Notes: generated by a model from the letters alone, not told the origin. Shown: positions 25,553-34,965, counted from the first letter of the stretch. The stretch: 64,000 nt of DNA from Mucilaginibacter dorajii (GCF_024808255.1 NZ_JANTYS010000009.1:180915-244914); one strand, 5' to 3'. Numbers and translations are program-made.

Positions 25553-28231
25553 TTATTTAAGCGAATAGATCCAGTTTATGATCTGCTTGAGTTCTGCAGG
25601 TTTCAGGTTGGGATGGGCTGGCATATCTACATCGCCCCAAACACCATGCCCCCCGGTTATCACTTTTTTGGTAAGGTGACCGGTTGATACCGCGTTGTTA
25701 GGATACTTTTTAGCAACCTCGGTAAACGCCGGGCCGACAGATTTTTCGGCTACCTTATGGCAGGCCTTGCAATCAAGCGACATCATTAATGCCATGCCCG
25801 CGGCGTTGGCTTTTACATTGGCCAGTTTCAGCTTCAGGTCAGGCGAATCCTGTCCCGCCAAAATGGCTATGGTTTTACTTTGCGTGGCCGCGCCTTCATC
25901 ATCAGCTACCGAAACCGATACATTGTAATTGCCCCGTTTAACATACGTGTAAAGCAACTTAGGTACTGTAGTAGTTTTTTTAACCCCGTTACCTAAGTTC
26001 CAGGTATAGGTCATTTTGTTTTTCTCCGGATCGGTTGCTGCAACGGTAAGCGTTACCGGTAATGGCAGTTTGCCGTATAATTTATTAGCCGCAATGCTTT
26101 TTATCTCTGGCGCACGGTTGCCCGTATTGTAATCAATCCGGGCTAAACCGGCATCTTTGTTTTTACTGAACCAACCAGAGCCATACTCTAATATATAGAT
26201 CCGGCCATCCGGACCCATTTCCATATCAATAGGCGAGTTAAATTTAGTGCCTGCCATAAACGGCTCCATTTTATCCAAATCGCCGTTTGGCTGCAGGGTA
26301 AGTACTTTTATCCAGCCGCGGATCCAATCATAAAAAAATACTTTTTTGTTATAGTAATCGGGCATACGCGCGCCTTTAGGGAACATATCCGAATAATAGA
26401 TCGGCCCGGCCATGGCAGTACGGCCGCCCGAACCTACCTGTGGAAACTCTTTAGAATCGCCGTAAGGGTACCAGATCATCGCTTTTTGTGCCGGTGGTAA
26501 TTCTCTTAATCCAGTATTATTTTTTGAATCGTTAATAGGGTGCAAGGGATCGAACGCTGGTCCAGACACACCGGTTGCATAATCATACGGACGATAAGGA
26601 ATATTGGGACCGATAAACAAAGGCCAGCCAAAAAAGCCTGCGGCTTTGGCCTGGTTAAACTCATCGTAACCGCGCGGTCCGCGAGTGGCTAAGCTATCGT
26701 TATTGGCATCGGGACCAACCTCGCCCCAGTACAGGTAGCTGTTCTTTTTGTCAACGGCAATTCTGTACGGGTTTCTATCGCCCATTACATAAATCTCTGG
26801 CTTGGTACCGGCTGTGCCTGGCTTAAATAAGTTACCGGCGGGGATGGTATATGTACCATCATCCTTCATTTTAATCCTTAATATCTTGCCGCGTAAATCG
26901 TTGGTGTTACCAGCCGAACGCCTTGAATCGTGATTTATATAATCGGGACGATCATCTAAAGGAGCAAAAGCGTGAGTATCATGCGGCTGGTTTTTGCCTT
27001 CGTCAAAAGGGGTACTGTTATCCCCGGTAGATACATACAGCATATGATCTGGCCCGAAAGCGATAGAACCACCAGTATGACAGCAGATCTCGCGCTGCGA
27101 ATACAGCTGTAAAACTACCTTCTCGGTTTTATTATCAATAGTATCACCGGTCATGGTAAAACGAGAAAGGCGGTTAACCGATGTATCTGAAGGGCTGTAG
27201 TAAATGTAAACGTAGTGGTTATCCTTAAAATTAGGGTCTATCTGCAAGCCCAGAACACCTTCTTCGGCATTAACGCCTTTGGTGTGTACCGTTTTAAAAT
27301 AGGCATCTAAAAAGCCAACTTGTTTAACCGTTTTAGTGGCATTTTTAAACAGCATGATCTCGCCGCGTCGCTGAGTTACCAAAATATCAAGGTTAGGTAA
27401 TACGGCCATTTCTGTCGGCTCGTAAAAGGTGCCCTGGATCAACGATGTTTTGCTAAAGCGGTTTTCTTCGGGCACACGCAGCGTGGTACATTTTGAATAG
27501 TCCAACTTTTTATTATCGCCAATGGCATATTGAATGCCGCCAAGCAGGTGTTTTAAATAGGCAGGATCGCTGTATGATTCGTCGGTATGGCCAAGTTCGG
27601 TATAAAAGGCCCTGCCATTTTCAAAATTATGGAACCAGGCCATTGGGTGGTTTGCGCCATTTGTACCGCCTTGATAGCTGCTTTCATCAATATTGATGAG
27701 TACATGAATATCCGGGCTAATCATTTTAAAATTGTACCACTCATCTTTTCTTTTCCATTCATCAGGTAAAGCACGGGTTGCGGGGTGGTTTTTATCAATC
27801 ACTTTTAAAACAGCCTCTTGCTGGGCAGGGTGGCTGTCAAAGTAAGCGCCCACTAAGCGCCCATACCAAAGCCAGTCGTACTCCGCATCGGCGGCAGCAT
27901 GTACGCCAACGTAGTTTCCGCCTGCCTGCATGTAGCGCTCCAGGTCGGCTTGCTGATAGTTGTTAAGCATATAGCCGGTGGTGCTTAAAAACACAACCGC
28001 CGAATATTTTGACAGGTTGGTTTCGGTAATTTTCGCGGCATCAGATGTGGTATCTACCGAGAAATTGTTTTCGACACCCAGTTTAATAATTGCTGCAGCA
28101 CCCACCGGGATAGAAGCATGATGGAAGCCGGATGTTTTGGTAAAAACAAGCACTTTGGGTTTGGTGACTATTTTACCAAAATTAAATACCAGCACACAAA
28201 GCGCCAGCAGTAAAGTAAGTTTTAATCGCAT
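25553..28231 (-). CDS. ThuA / sugar dehydrogenase / PKD / cytochrome c fusion
   Basis: An 892-residue exported protein with four modules in order: a signal peptide (1-22); a ThuA-like glutamine-amidotransferase fold (about 27-235, containing GVHAAADAEYDWLWYGRLVG); a PQQ-type glucose/sorbosone dehydrogenase propeller (about 245-700, with EVGPDANNDS and GSGGRTAM); a PKD-type Ig domain (about 715-795); and a C-terminal cytochrome c with CKACH (821-825) and a probable axial Met870. The most likely role is periplasmic oxidation of a carbohydrate with electron flow to the cytochrome. The substrate, and the presence of bound PQQ, are unproven. Confidence 0.9.
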   Translation of the reverse strand: MRLKLTLLLALCVLVFNFGKIVTKPKVLVFTKTSGFHHASIPVGAAAIIKLGVENNFSVDTTSDAAKITETNLSKYSAVVFLSTTGYMLNNYQQADLERYMQAGGNYVGVHAAADAEYDWLWYGRLVGAYFDSHPAQQEAVLKVIDKNHPATRALPDEWKRKDEWYNFKMISPDIHVLINIDESSYQGGTNGANHPMAWFHNFENGRAFYTELGHTDESYSDPAYLKHLLGGIQYAIGDNKKLDYSKCTTLRVPEENRFSKTSLIQGTFYEPTEMAVLPNLDILVTQRRGEIMLFKNATKTVKQVGFLDAYFKTVHTKGVNAEEGVLGLQIDPNFKDNHYVYIYYSPSDTSVNRLSRFTMTGDTIDNKTEKVVLQLYSQREICCHTGGSIAFGPDHMLYVSTGDNSTPFDEGKNQPHDTHAFAPLDDRPDYINHDSRRSAGNTNDLRGKILRIKMKDDGTYTIPAGNLFKPGTAGTKPEIYVMGDRNPYRIAVDKKNSYLYWGEVGPDANNDSLATRGPRGYDEFNQAKAAGFFGWPLFIGPNIPYRPYDYATGVSGPAFDPLHPINDSKNNTGLRELPPAQKAMIWYPYGDSKEFPQVGSGGRTAMAGPIYYSDMFPKGARMPDYYNKKVFFYDWIRGWIKVLTLQPNGDLDKMEPFMAGTKFNSPIDMEMGPDGRIYILEYGSGWFSKNKDAGLARIDYNTGNRAPEIKSIAANKLYGKLPLPVTLTVAATDPEKNKMTYTWNLGNGVKKTTTVPKLLYTYVKRGNYNVSVSVADDEGAATQSKTIAILAGQDSPDLKLKLANVKANAAGMALMMSLDCKACHKVAEKSVGPAFTEVAKKYPNNAVSTGHLTKKVITGGHGVWGDVDMPAHPNLKPAELKQIINWIYSLK

Positions 28232-28278
28232 AGGGTTAATAAAAGGTTTTATCAGTTTTTTGACAATAATTTCGGCCC

Positions 28279-28286
28279 CAAAGATA
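28279..28286 (-). promoter_or_regulatory. Possible -7 box for the ThuA fusion gene
   Basis: On the minus strand TATCTTTG matches TAnnTTTG, 47 bases upstream of the start codon. No convincing upstream TTG. The rest of the 28232-28545 gap is AT-rich with nothing else recognisable. Confidence 0.35.
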
Positions 28287-28545
28287 TCATTTCAATCGAT
28301 TGCGTAATAGAAGTATCTTAAATATTACAACATAATTATTTGGGAAAGAGAGCGGTCTGGCGTCGCCCAATGCAACAAAACCCGGTGTTGAGTTAAGTTG
28401 TTTTACTTCTGAGAAAGCCAATGGACATGAAATCGTCACGATTGTAACAAAATTGAGTATTTAGTATTAATTTATTATAAAAAGTAATAAATTATTGACA
28501 AAGTGGGGTTTATGAATTACTTTTAAGTCCCCTTAATTAAATGTC

Positions 28546-28959
28546 ATGATCCGTATACGGTCTAAGAACGTGCTATTGGTTGCTCCCGATAATTTTTCGG
28601 TAGAGCTGTTGCCGAACAATAAACAGTTCCGCCACATTTCTGCTACCGGTAACATTTTCCCATCCATTCATGAACAAAAACCCAATGTAGTGATTTTTGA
28701 TTACGATCATTTGAGCACCGACATTGAAAAGATTCTACGCCGCATTCAATCAAATACAGCTTACAACAAAATAAAGATCTGCTGCTATAAACAAAAGGAA
28801 CACACCAAAGTAGATGCCCTGTTAAAAGTGTTAGGTGTTGATCAGATCTTTTATCCTCACGATTTTAAACAACCCCAAAAAGGCAAAAACATGGTAGCCG
28901 CTGTTACCAATGTTTTTGATGCTACGGTAATGAGTTTGCTGGCGAAGGCTTCGAATTAA
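28546..28959 (+). CDS. Receiver-like protein, probably a pseudo-receiver
   Basis: A 137-residue single-domain protein. The pattern VLLVAPDN, then PNVVIFDYDH (Asp52 at the phosphoacceptor position) and IKICCYK resembles a CheY-like receiver fold. The usual KP lysine of the fifth strand is replaced: the segment reads QIFYPHDF. The first two acidic residues are also incomplete. It may be a phosphorylation-independent receiver. It stands alone, with the histidine kinase about 5 kb away on the other strand. Function unknown. Confidence 0.55.
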   Translation: MIRIRSKNVLLVAPDNFSVELLPNNKQFRHISATGNIFPSIHEQKPNVVIFDYDHLSTDIEKILRRIQSNTAYNKIKICCYKQKEHTKVDALLKVLGVDQIFYPHDFKQPQKGKNMVAAVTNVFDATVMSLLAKASN

Positions 28960-29031
28960 AATTATTTAGTAAAATTTGTCATGGCGAGCGCAGGGCGGCA
29001 ATGACAAACAGGTTCTAAATTCAAAAAGCTA

Positions 29032-29278
29032 CCCCTTTAGGGGCCACCGTGTACCCACATCTTTTTTGTTTAAAGAAAATGTCATTTCGAACGAGCAAGC
29101 GCGGGAAAAAGCGGGGGTGCGAGGAGAAATCTTGTACGCCTTGCACGGCCGAATGTCCGCTTTTACAAGATTTCTCCTCACCTCCGGCGCGCAATCCCTA
29201 CTGGTTCGTTCGAAATGACAACGTTTTTTGTTAATGATATGACTCCAAAAAGATGTGAGTACACGGTAGCTTTAGGAG
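29032..29278. repeat. 247-bp nested inverted repeat, family 2 copy 2
   Basis: Outer arms CACCGTGTACCCACAT and its partner ATGTGAGTACACGGTAG; middle arms TGTCATTTCGAACGAGC and GTTCGTTCGAAATGACA; inner arms GAGGAGAAATCTTGTA and TACAAGATTTCTCCTC. It differs from copy 1 mainly by lacking the 25-base insertion. Its right end lies 2 bp from the serS stop. The remaining 28960-29279 gap has no gene. Confidence 0.85.
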
Positions 29279-29279
29279 G

Positions 29280-30548
29280 CTAAATCCACTCAAACTTAGT
29301 ATAAGGCACCAACACCTCCGGTATCTTAATGCCATTCTCTGTTTGGTTATTTTCTAACAAAGTAGCAACAATACGTGGCAAGGCCAGGGCGCTGCCGTTA
29401 AGGGTGTGCGCTAATTGCGTTTTCCCTTCGGCATTGCGGAAACGCAGTTTTAGGCGGTTGCTTTGAAATGTCTCGAAGTTTGATACTGATGATACCTCCA
29501 GCCAGCGTTGCTGGGCGGCGCTCCAGGTTTCCATATCGTAAGTTAAGGCCGAGCCGAAACCCATGTCGCCACCGCAAAGGCGCAACACGCGGTATGGCAG
29601 GCCCAGATTTTTCAACAGGCCCTGTACATGGGCGCTCATTTGCTCCAACGTATCATATGAAGTATCGGGGTGTACAACCTGTACAATTTCTACCTTATCA
29701 AACTGGTGTAAGCGGTTCAACCCGCGCACGTGTGCGCCATATGAACCAGCCTCGCGGCGGAAGCATGGTGTATGACCGCAATTTTTTACCGGCAACTCAT
29801 CGGCTTTCAAGATCACATCCCTAAACATGTTGGTGATCGGCACTTCGGCAGTTGGGATCAGGTATAGGTTATCTATACCAACATAGTACATCTGGCCTTC
29901 CTTATCGGGCAACTGTGATGTACCAAACCCAGATGCTTCGTTCACCATCAGCGGTACGCTTACTTCGCTGTAGCCAGCTTTTTCGGCTTCGTCAATAAAA
30001 TAATTAATAAGTGCGCGTTGCAGCTTGGCCCCTTTGTTTTTATATACCGGGAAACCCGCGCCGGTTATTTTAACACCCAATTCAAAATCTATCAGGTTAT
30101 ATTTAGCGGCCAGTTCCCAGTGCGGCAATGCATTCGCTGGCAGCTCGGGCTTGGCACCATTCTCTAAAACAACCTCGTTTTCTTCGGGCGTTAAGCCTTT
30201 GGGTACCGAGCTGTGTGGCAGGTTGGGCAATAAAACCAATTTCTGGTAAAGCTCTTCTTCGGTAGCGGCAAGCAGGTCACCAAATTTTTTGATGTCTTCT
30301 TTCCAGGCACCGGTTTTTGCTTTGATCTCTTCCGCCTCGGCTTTTTTGCCACCGCGCATCAGTTCGCCAATTTGTTTGGCAGCTGCATTGGCCTCGGCCG
30401 ATACGTTATCCATGCTGGTTTGGGTTGAACGGCGTTTATCGTCTAACTCAATTATTTCATCAACTAACTCTGGCTGTTTAAAATTTTTTACAGCCAAACG
30501 CTCTAAAACCTGTTCCCTGTTATCACGGATATAACTAACTTGCAGCAT
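29280..30548 (-). CDS. serS: Seryl-tRNA synthetase
   Basis: A 422-residue class II synthetase that charges tRNA-Ser. The N-terminal antiparallel coiled coil (about 30-100) that grips the tRNA variable arm is visible as a charged helix-rich stretch. The catalytic core has motif 2 FRREAGSYG (about 267-275) and motif 3 near the end (GSALALPR). EVSSVSNFE is a family hallmark. The length is typical. Divergent from rsmI, with an intergenic repeat tract between them. A 247-bp inverted repeat lies 2 bp from its stop. Confidence 0.97.
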   Translation of the reverse strand: MLQVSYIRDNREQVLERLAVKNFKQPELVDEIIELDDKRRSTQTSMDNVSAEANAAAKQIGELMRGGKKAEAEEIKAKTGAWKEDIKKFGDLLAATEEELYQKLVLLPNLPHSSVPKGLTPEENEVVLENGAKPELPANALPHWELAAKYNLIDFELGVKITGAGFPVYKNKGAKLQRALINYFIDEAEKAGYSEVSVPLMVNEASGFGTSQLPDKEGQMYYVGIDNLYLIPTAEVPITNMFRDVILKADELPVKNCGHTPCFRREAGSYGAHVRGLNRLHQFDKVEIVQVVHPDTSYDTLEQMSAHVQGLLKNLGLPYRVLRLCGGDMGFGSALTYDMETWSAAQQRWLEVSSVSNFETFQSNRLKLRFRNAEGKTQLAHTLNGSALALPRIVATLLENNQTENGIKIPEVLVPYTKFEWI

Positions 30549-30579
30549 TATTTTATTTTTTAGGCAAAGATATAATTAG

Positions 30580-30727
30580 TTCATAGTTTATAGTTCATAG
30601 TTCATGGCTGATTTGTGAATTTAGTTCATGGCGTATAGTTCATGGTTCATAGCAGATCTGTGAATATTGTACGGTAGCTTTTATTATAAACGATACTCCA
30701 TAGGCTATGAACCATGAACTATTAACT
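30580..30727. repeat. GTTCATAG/CTATGAAC repeat tract between serS and rsmI
   Basis: Multiple GTTCATAG, GTTCATGG and ATAGTTCATGG units are followed by the reverse complement forms CTATGAACCATGAAC and CTATGAACC just before rsmI. It resembles the tract at 23744-23822. The rsmI start codon sits at its edge. Confidence 0.5.
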
Positions 30728-31456
30728 ATGAACCAAACAGGCAAATTATATTTAGTACCAACACCAATAGGTAATTTAGAAGATATCACCCTTCGCGCGC
30801 TTCGTATATTGAAAGAAGTCGACCTGATCCTGGCTGAGGATACACGTACTTCGGCACCCTTATTAAAGCACTTTGACATTCAGCAAAAGGTATTCGCGCA
30901 CCATCAGCATAATGAACATCAATCATCAAACGAGATCATCAAGTTTTTGCTGCAGGGACAAAACATTGCTTTGATCTCTGACGCGGGTACGCCGGCCATA
31001 TCTGATCCTGGCTTTTTCCTGGTGCGCGAGGCTTTAAAATTTAATATCGCTGTTGAATGTTTGCCCGGGGCCACGGCTTTTGTACCGGCGCTGGTTAATT
31101 CGGGCTTCCCTACAGATAAGTTTTGCTTTGAAGGTTTTTTGCCGCTTAAAAAAGGCCGCCAAACACGCTTTAAATTTTTAGCCACCGAGGAGCGCACCAT
31201 TATACTATACGAATCGCCACACCGTTTATTGAAAACACTGGAAGAAATGGCTACCTATTTTGGTGCCGACCGCCAGATCTCGGTGTCGCGCGAACTGACC
31301 AAAATGTTTGAGGAAACGGTACGAGGCACAGTTGCAGAGGTAAAACTGTACTTTGAAACACATCCGCTGAAAGGTGAGTTTGTAATGTGCGTTGCCGGGG
31401 CCGAACCGGAGGTAAAATCGTCAAAAGACAAATATAAATACGACACTGAAGATTAA
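30728..31456 (+). CDS. rsmI: 16S rRNA 2'-O-ribose C1402 methyltransferase
   Basis: A 242-residue SAM-dependent methyltransferase that modifies C1402 in the decoding centre. Family features: LYLVPTPIGNLEDITLRAL near the N-terminus, LAEDTRTS (about 38-45), ISDAGTPAISDPG (about 80-92), and GFLPLKKGRQTR and LYESPHRL in the second domain. I start at the ATG at 30728 rather than one seven codons earlier, because the shorter form begins right at the conserved strand. Followed after 6 bp by a DinB-like gene and then lnt, so a three-gene operon is likely. Confidence 0.95.
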   Translation: MNQTGKLYLVPTPIGNLEDITLRALRILKEVDLILAEDTRTSAPLLKHFDIQQKVFAHHQHNEHQSSNEIIKFLLQGQNIALISDAGTPAISDPGFFLVREALKFNIAVECLPGATAFVPALVNSGFPTDKFCFEGFLPLKKGRQTRFKFLATEERTIILYESPHRLLKTLEEMATYFGADRQISVSRELTKMFEETVRGTVAEVKLYFETHPLKGEFVMCVAGAEPEVKSSKDKYKYDTED

Positions 31457-31462
31457 CACGCC

Positions 31463-31999
31463 ATGGAAGCATACCTTAACAGCGCAATAACCCAGTTTGC
31501 CTATTACCGCAAATTAGGCGAAAGAACATTTGAGCAATTGAATGATGCCGACCTGTTTTGGCGCTTTAATGACGAGAGCAACAGCATTGCCATTATCATA
31601 CAGCACATGGCCGGCAATATGCTTTCCCGCTGGACGGATTTTTTAACCTCAGATGGCGAAAAAACCTGGCGCAATCGCGATACCGAATTTGAGGATACGG
31701 TAAGTACCCGCGAAAACCTGTTGGATACCTGGAACACCGGCTGGGATTGCCTGTTTGATGCCTTAAACTCCATTAGTGCCGACGACTGGGAAAAAACCAT
31801 TTACATCCGCAACGAGCCGCACCGCATTGAAGATGCCATCAACCGGCAGCTGGCGCATTATCCATACCATGTTGGGCAGATAGTTTTTATAGGCAAGATG
31901 ATTGCCGGCGGCAAGTGGCAATCACTATCAATCCCCAAAGGCAATTCCGAAAAATACAACGCCGATAAATTTGCCAACCCGGGCGGCACGTTCAAATAG
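31463..31999 (+). CDS. DUF1572-like DinB superfamily protein
   Basis: A 178-residue helical protein. The patterns IAIIIQHMAGNMLSRWTDFL (about 43-62) and INRQLAHYPYHVGQIVFIGK (about 129-148) carry histidines at the metal positions of a DinB-type four-helix bundle. The conserved end GKWQSLSIPKG is typical of DUF1572. Function unknown, probably metal-dependent. It lies between rsmI (6 bp) and lnt (18 bp), apparently cotranscribed. Confidence 0.8.
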   Translation: MEAYLNSAITQFAYYRKLGERTFEQLNDADLFWRFNDESNSIAIIIQHMAGNMLSRWTDFLTSDGEKTWRNRDTEFEDTVSTRENLLDTWNTGWDCLFDALNSISADDWEKTIYIRNEPHRIEDAINRQLAHYPYHVGQIVFIGKMIAGGKWQSLSIPKGNSEKYNADKFANPGGTFK

Positions 32000-32017
32000 T
32001 TTCGACAACACATATTA

Positions 32018-33643
32018 ATGAAAAAAAATCTTCCTTTAGCCTTTCTTTCCGGTTTATTACTATGGATAGGATGGCCGCCAACGCCTTATACAACCTTCCT
32101 GCTTTTTATTGGTTTTGTACCGATGCTACTGGCGATAGAAAACGTCATTCAATCCACATCGGCAAAAAAAGGAAGGCAGATCTTCAATACGGCTTTCATT
32201 GGTTTTTTTGTTTGGAATACCGCCTCTGTTTACTGGGTTTATAACGCGCTTAAAATAGTTGGCCAGGTGGTGGCTATACCCATTACGCTCATTCCTTACT
32301 CGCTCGGCCCGTTGTTAATGGCTACGGCTTGCTGGTTGTATTACCGGCTAAGGCTATTAACCGGCCGTAACTGGAGTCTGGCCGGCCTGGTTTGCCTGTG
32401 GATAGGCTACGAATACCTGCACCAAAGCTGGGACCTCAATTTTCCATGGATGACGCTTGGCAACGGTTTTGCGGTAAGCCACCAATGGGTGCAGTGGTAT
32501 GAGTATACCGGGGTTTATGGCGGTACCGTTTGGATATGGATTGTAAATATCCTGGCGTTTTTAATTTATATGGGGCTGCGCGAGGCGCAAACAAAAAAAG
32601 TAAGGTTAAGGCTCATCAGTGCTTTTGTGCTGGCTATTGTATGCCCTATCAGCTTTTCTTTATATACCTATTATAATTATACTGAACAGCCCGACCCATC
32701 GAATATTGTTGCTGTTCAGCCCAATATCGATCCATACGATAAGGAAGGAACCATCCCAACTGCATTGCAAATAGATATCATGATCCACCTCTCGCGGGAT
32801 ATAGCGCAGCCTAATACCGAGTTTTTTTTATGGCCCGAAACTGCCATCCCCGACTATATGGACGAGGACAGGATCTTAACCGACCGTTATTATAAACAGG
32901 CCCATTACTTTTTACGCGATTATAAAAACGGCAACCTGCTTACCGGCGGCGAAACCTATAAGCTATACAACAACCGCGCAACACCAACCGCAAGCCCAAC
33001 ACAGGAGCAGGGTGTTTTTATGGATAACTTTAGCACTGCTATCAATATCGAAAACGAGGGCAAACCCCAGTTTTATCATAAATCGCGCCTGGTACCTGGA
33101 GCAGAATCAATGCCGTTTGGTAATGCGCTTTCATTTTTGAAGCCGGTATTTGAACACCTTGGCGGTGCTACGGGGGTGTATGGTACCCAGTCGGACGCCG
33201 AGGTTTTTTATTCGCAAAGCGGTATTGGGGTCGATCCGGTTATCTGCTACGAATCTATCTATGGTGCTTACGTGGCCCGGTCAGTAAAAAAAGGGGCGCA
33301 GTTCATCGCCATTATTACCAATGATGGCTGGTGGGAAAACACATCGGGGAAAGATCAGCACCTTGATTATGCCAAGCTTCGTGCTATTGAAACCCGCAGG
33401 TGGGTGGCGCAGTCGGCCAATACCGGCATCTCGGCATTTATCAACCAGCGCGGCGATGTTGTACAACAAACCAAATGGTGGACAAAAACCGCCATTAAAC
33501 AGGATATCAACCTCAACTCCGATATTACGTTCTACGTGGAACACGGTGATTATCTGCCCAAAGCGGGCAGCGCAATTGCTGTTTTGTTGATATTGTTTAT
33601 TGGGGTGAAGCCATGGTTGAGGAAGAAAGTAGCGGTTGTGTAA
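32018..33643 (+). CDS. lnt: Apolipoprotein N-acyltransferase
   Basis: A 541-residue inner-membrane enzyme that adds the third acyl chain to lipoproteins. About six N-terminal hydrophobic helices (1-220) precede the nitrilase-like periplasmic domain with the triad Glu in WPETAIP (about 273), Lys in YHKSRLVPGAE (about 354) and Cys in VICYESIYG (about 408). TNDGWWENTSG and RAIETRRW are family marks. The many lipoproteins in this window give it local substrates. The intact triad suggests activity. Confidence 0.96.
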   Translation: MKKNLPLAFLSGLLLWIGWPPTPYTTFLLFIGFVPMLLAIENVIQSTSAKKGRQIFNTAFIGFFVWNTASVYWVYNALKIVGQVVAIPITLIPYSLGPLLMATACWLYYRLRLLTGRNWSLAGLVCLWIGYEYLHQSWDLNFPWMTLGNGFAVSHQWVQWYEYTGVYGGTVWIWIVNILAFLIYMGLREAQTKKVRLRLISAFVLAIVCPISFSLYTYYNYTEQPDPSNIVAVQPNIDPYDKEGTIPTALQIDIMIHLSRDIAQPNTEFFLWPETAIPDYMDEDRILTDRYYKQAHYFLRDYKNGNLLTGGETYKLYNNRATPTASPTQEQGVFMDNFSTAINIENEGKPQFYHKSRLVPGAESMPFGNALSFLKPVFEHLGGATGVYGTQSDAEVFYSQSGIGVDPVICYESIYGAYVARSVKKGAQFIAIITNDGWWENTSGKDQHLDYAKLRAIETRRWVAQSANTGISAFINQRGDVVQQTKWWTKTAIKQDINLNSDITFYVEHGDYLPKAGSAIAVLLILFIGVKPWLRKKVAVV

Positions 33644-33701
33644 AATGATTGTGGCGTAAAAACCCAGGCTTCCTTCACCAACTCAACCTCTCCCCCTGTT
33701 A

Positions 33702-33744
33702 TGCCGAGTTGTAAAATTTCGCGAAATTCTGAAGATGGAATGAC
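33702..33744 (+). repeat. Short dispersed repeat around TTTCGCGAAA
   Basis: GAGTTGTAAAATTTCGCGAA, then ATTCTGAAGATGGAATGACA. Relative of 13695-13740 and 61354-61402. Confidence 0.65.
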
Positions 33745-33767
33745 AATATAAAGCTACCCTCTCCACC

Positions 33768-33858
33768 CTGTCATGCTGAGGAACGAAGCATCTATTAGCG
33801 AACTTTACAGGGCGAAAATGTATGGCGTAAATAGATGCTTCGTTCCTCAGCATGACAG
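33768..33858. repeat. 91-bp palindrome, GTCATTGCGAGG family variant
   Basis: The arms here read CTGTCATGCTGAGGAACG and CGTTCCTCAGCATGACAG, then GAAGCATCTATT and AATAGATGCTTC. The variant keeps GTCAT and GAGGAACGAAGCA but changes the middle of each arm in step. The rest of the 33644-34110 gap has no gene; a single-stranded partial unit (GCATCTATTAGCGAAC) repeats at 33892-33907. Confidence 0.75.
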
Positions 33859-34110
33859 GTGGTTTTTAAACACGTCATGGGTAGCAATAAAGCATCTATT
33901 AGCGAACGGCGCAAGACGAACAGGCATGGCGCAGATTAGATTCTTCAAACGTTCAGAATGACCGCTTTTTTAGGTTAGGAGTATACTTTGCATACGCCTA
34001 ACCACTTGATTATCGACAATCGAAACGCGGACCACAAGCGGGACGCTTGCGGCAGCGCCGGCGGCCAATGCTTTTTCATCTGCACATCTGAAATCTGCAC
34101 ATCCAAAAAT

Positions 34111-34965
34111 CTACCTCTCATTCCTTTTAATAATAAACGCCAGCAAATCGTGTATGGGTTGTTTGATCACTTTGCCGGTTTTTACACCTGCCTGGTGGCA
34201 AAGGGAGGTAAGTTCTTCGGCAAAAAAATAGGCTATGGAGCCTACAAAATGGCATTTGTACTTATGATATTCGGGGTACGATTTAATATTGGTTTCAATA
34301 AATTCGGTTAAGCCTTTTTCTAAAAGTGCCTGTCCGTAGGGAGTTGTCTTAATCTCGCTCACAAATTTAGAGAATGTAGCCAGGTAAGTATTCCCGTTAG
34401 GTTTTTGGTATACGTTTTTGATAACAATATCCTTGTTAAGGTGATAGGTCTCCTCAAATTTGCGGTTGATATCGGCAGGCATAAGCCCATACAAAAAATC
34501 GGTGATGAGGGTTTTGCCAAACCAGGTACCGGCTCCTTCATCGCCCAAAACATACCCTAAACCGTGGTGGCCTTCAAAAATATCTTCGCCATCAAAAAAA
34601 GAAATATTTGAGCCGGTGCCCAACACACAGCATAAGCCTTTTTCATGTCCACAGGTTGCATAGGCGCAACCCAAAAGGTCGCTATCTACACAAATATAGG
34701 CTTTAGGAAAATAGCCGCTTATGGCGTTTGATACAATTTCATGTCTATCAGGGCTGGAGCAGCCTGCCCCAAAAAAATAGATCTCCTCTACCCTATCGGC
34801 ATAAGCCAGCATCTCTGGCACCTGGTCATAAATGATACGGGCAATTTCCTTTTCGCTTAAAAAATATGGGTTTAAGCCCGATGTTTTGAATGAAACCGGT
34901 TCCTGTTGAGGAATATGTAGTAACCAGTCTGTTTTTGAAGATCCGCTATCAGCTACTAAAATCAT
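34111..34965 (-). CDS. BadF/BadG/BcrA/BcrD-type sugar kinase
   Basis: A 284-residue ASKHA-fold protein. The phosphate-1 loop is at the N-terminus (VADSGSSKTDW) and the phosphate-2 loop is VLGTGSNISF (about 113-122). GYVLGDEGAGTWFGK fits the adenosine region. Such proteins are N-acetylglucosamine-type kinases in Bacteroidota. The most likely job is cytoplasmic phosphorylation of an amino sugar from peptidoglycan or glycans. Its ATG overlaps the stop of the response regulator gene by four bases, so they are cotranscribed. Confidence 0.88.
   Translation of the reverse strand: MILVADSGSSKTDWLLHIPQQEPVSFKTSGLNPYFLSEKEIARIIYDQVPEMLAYADRVEEIYFFGAGCSSPDRHEIVSNAISGYFPKAYICVDSDLLGCAYATCGHEKGLCCVLGTGSNISFFDGEDIFEGHHGLGYVLGDEGAGTWFGKTLITDFLYGLMPADINRKFEETYHLNKDIVIKNVYQKPNGNTYLATFSKFVSEIKTTPYGQALLEKGLTEFIETNIKSYPEYHKYKCHFVGSIAYFFAEELTSLCHQAGVKTGKVIKQPIHDLLAFIIKRNER

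Noticed and set aside
18123..29234. Similar 60-69 codon frames in the two copies of the nested repeat (18123 and 29049)
   Set aside because: The similarity follows from the repeat itself; there is no start signal, and the third copy does not keep the frame.
34017..34080. GCGGACCACAAGCGGGACGC-like segment considered as an attachment site
   Set aside because: No duplicate in the window and no integrase gene nearby.
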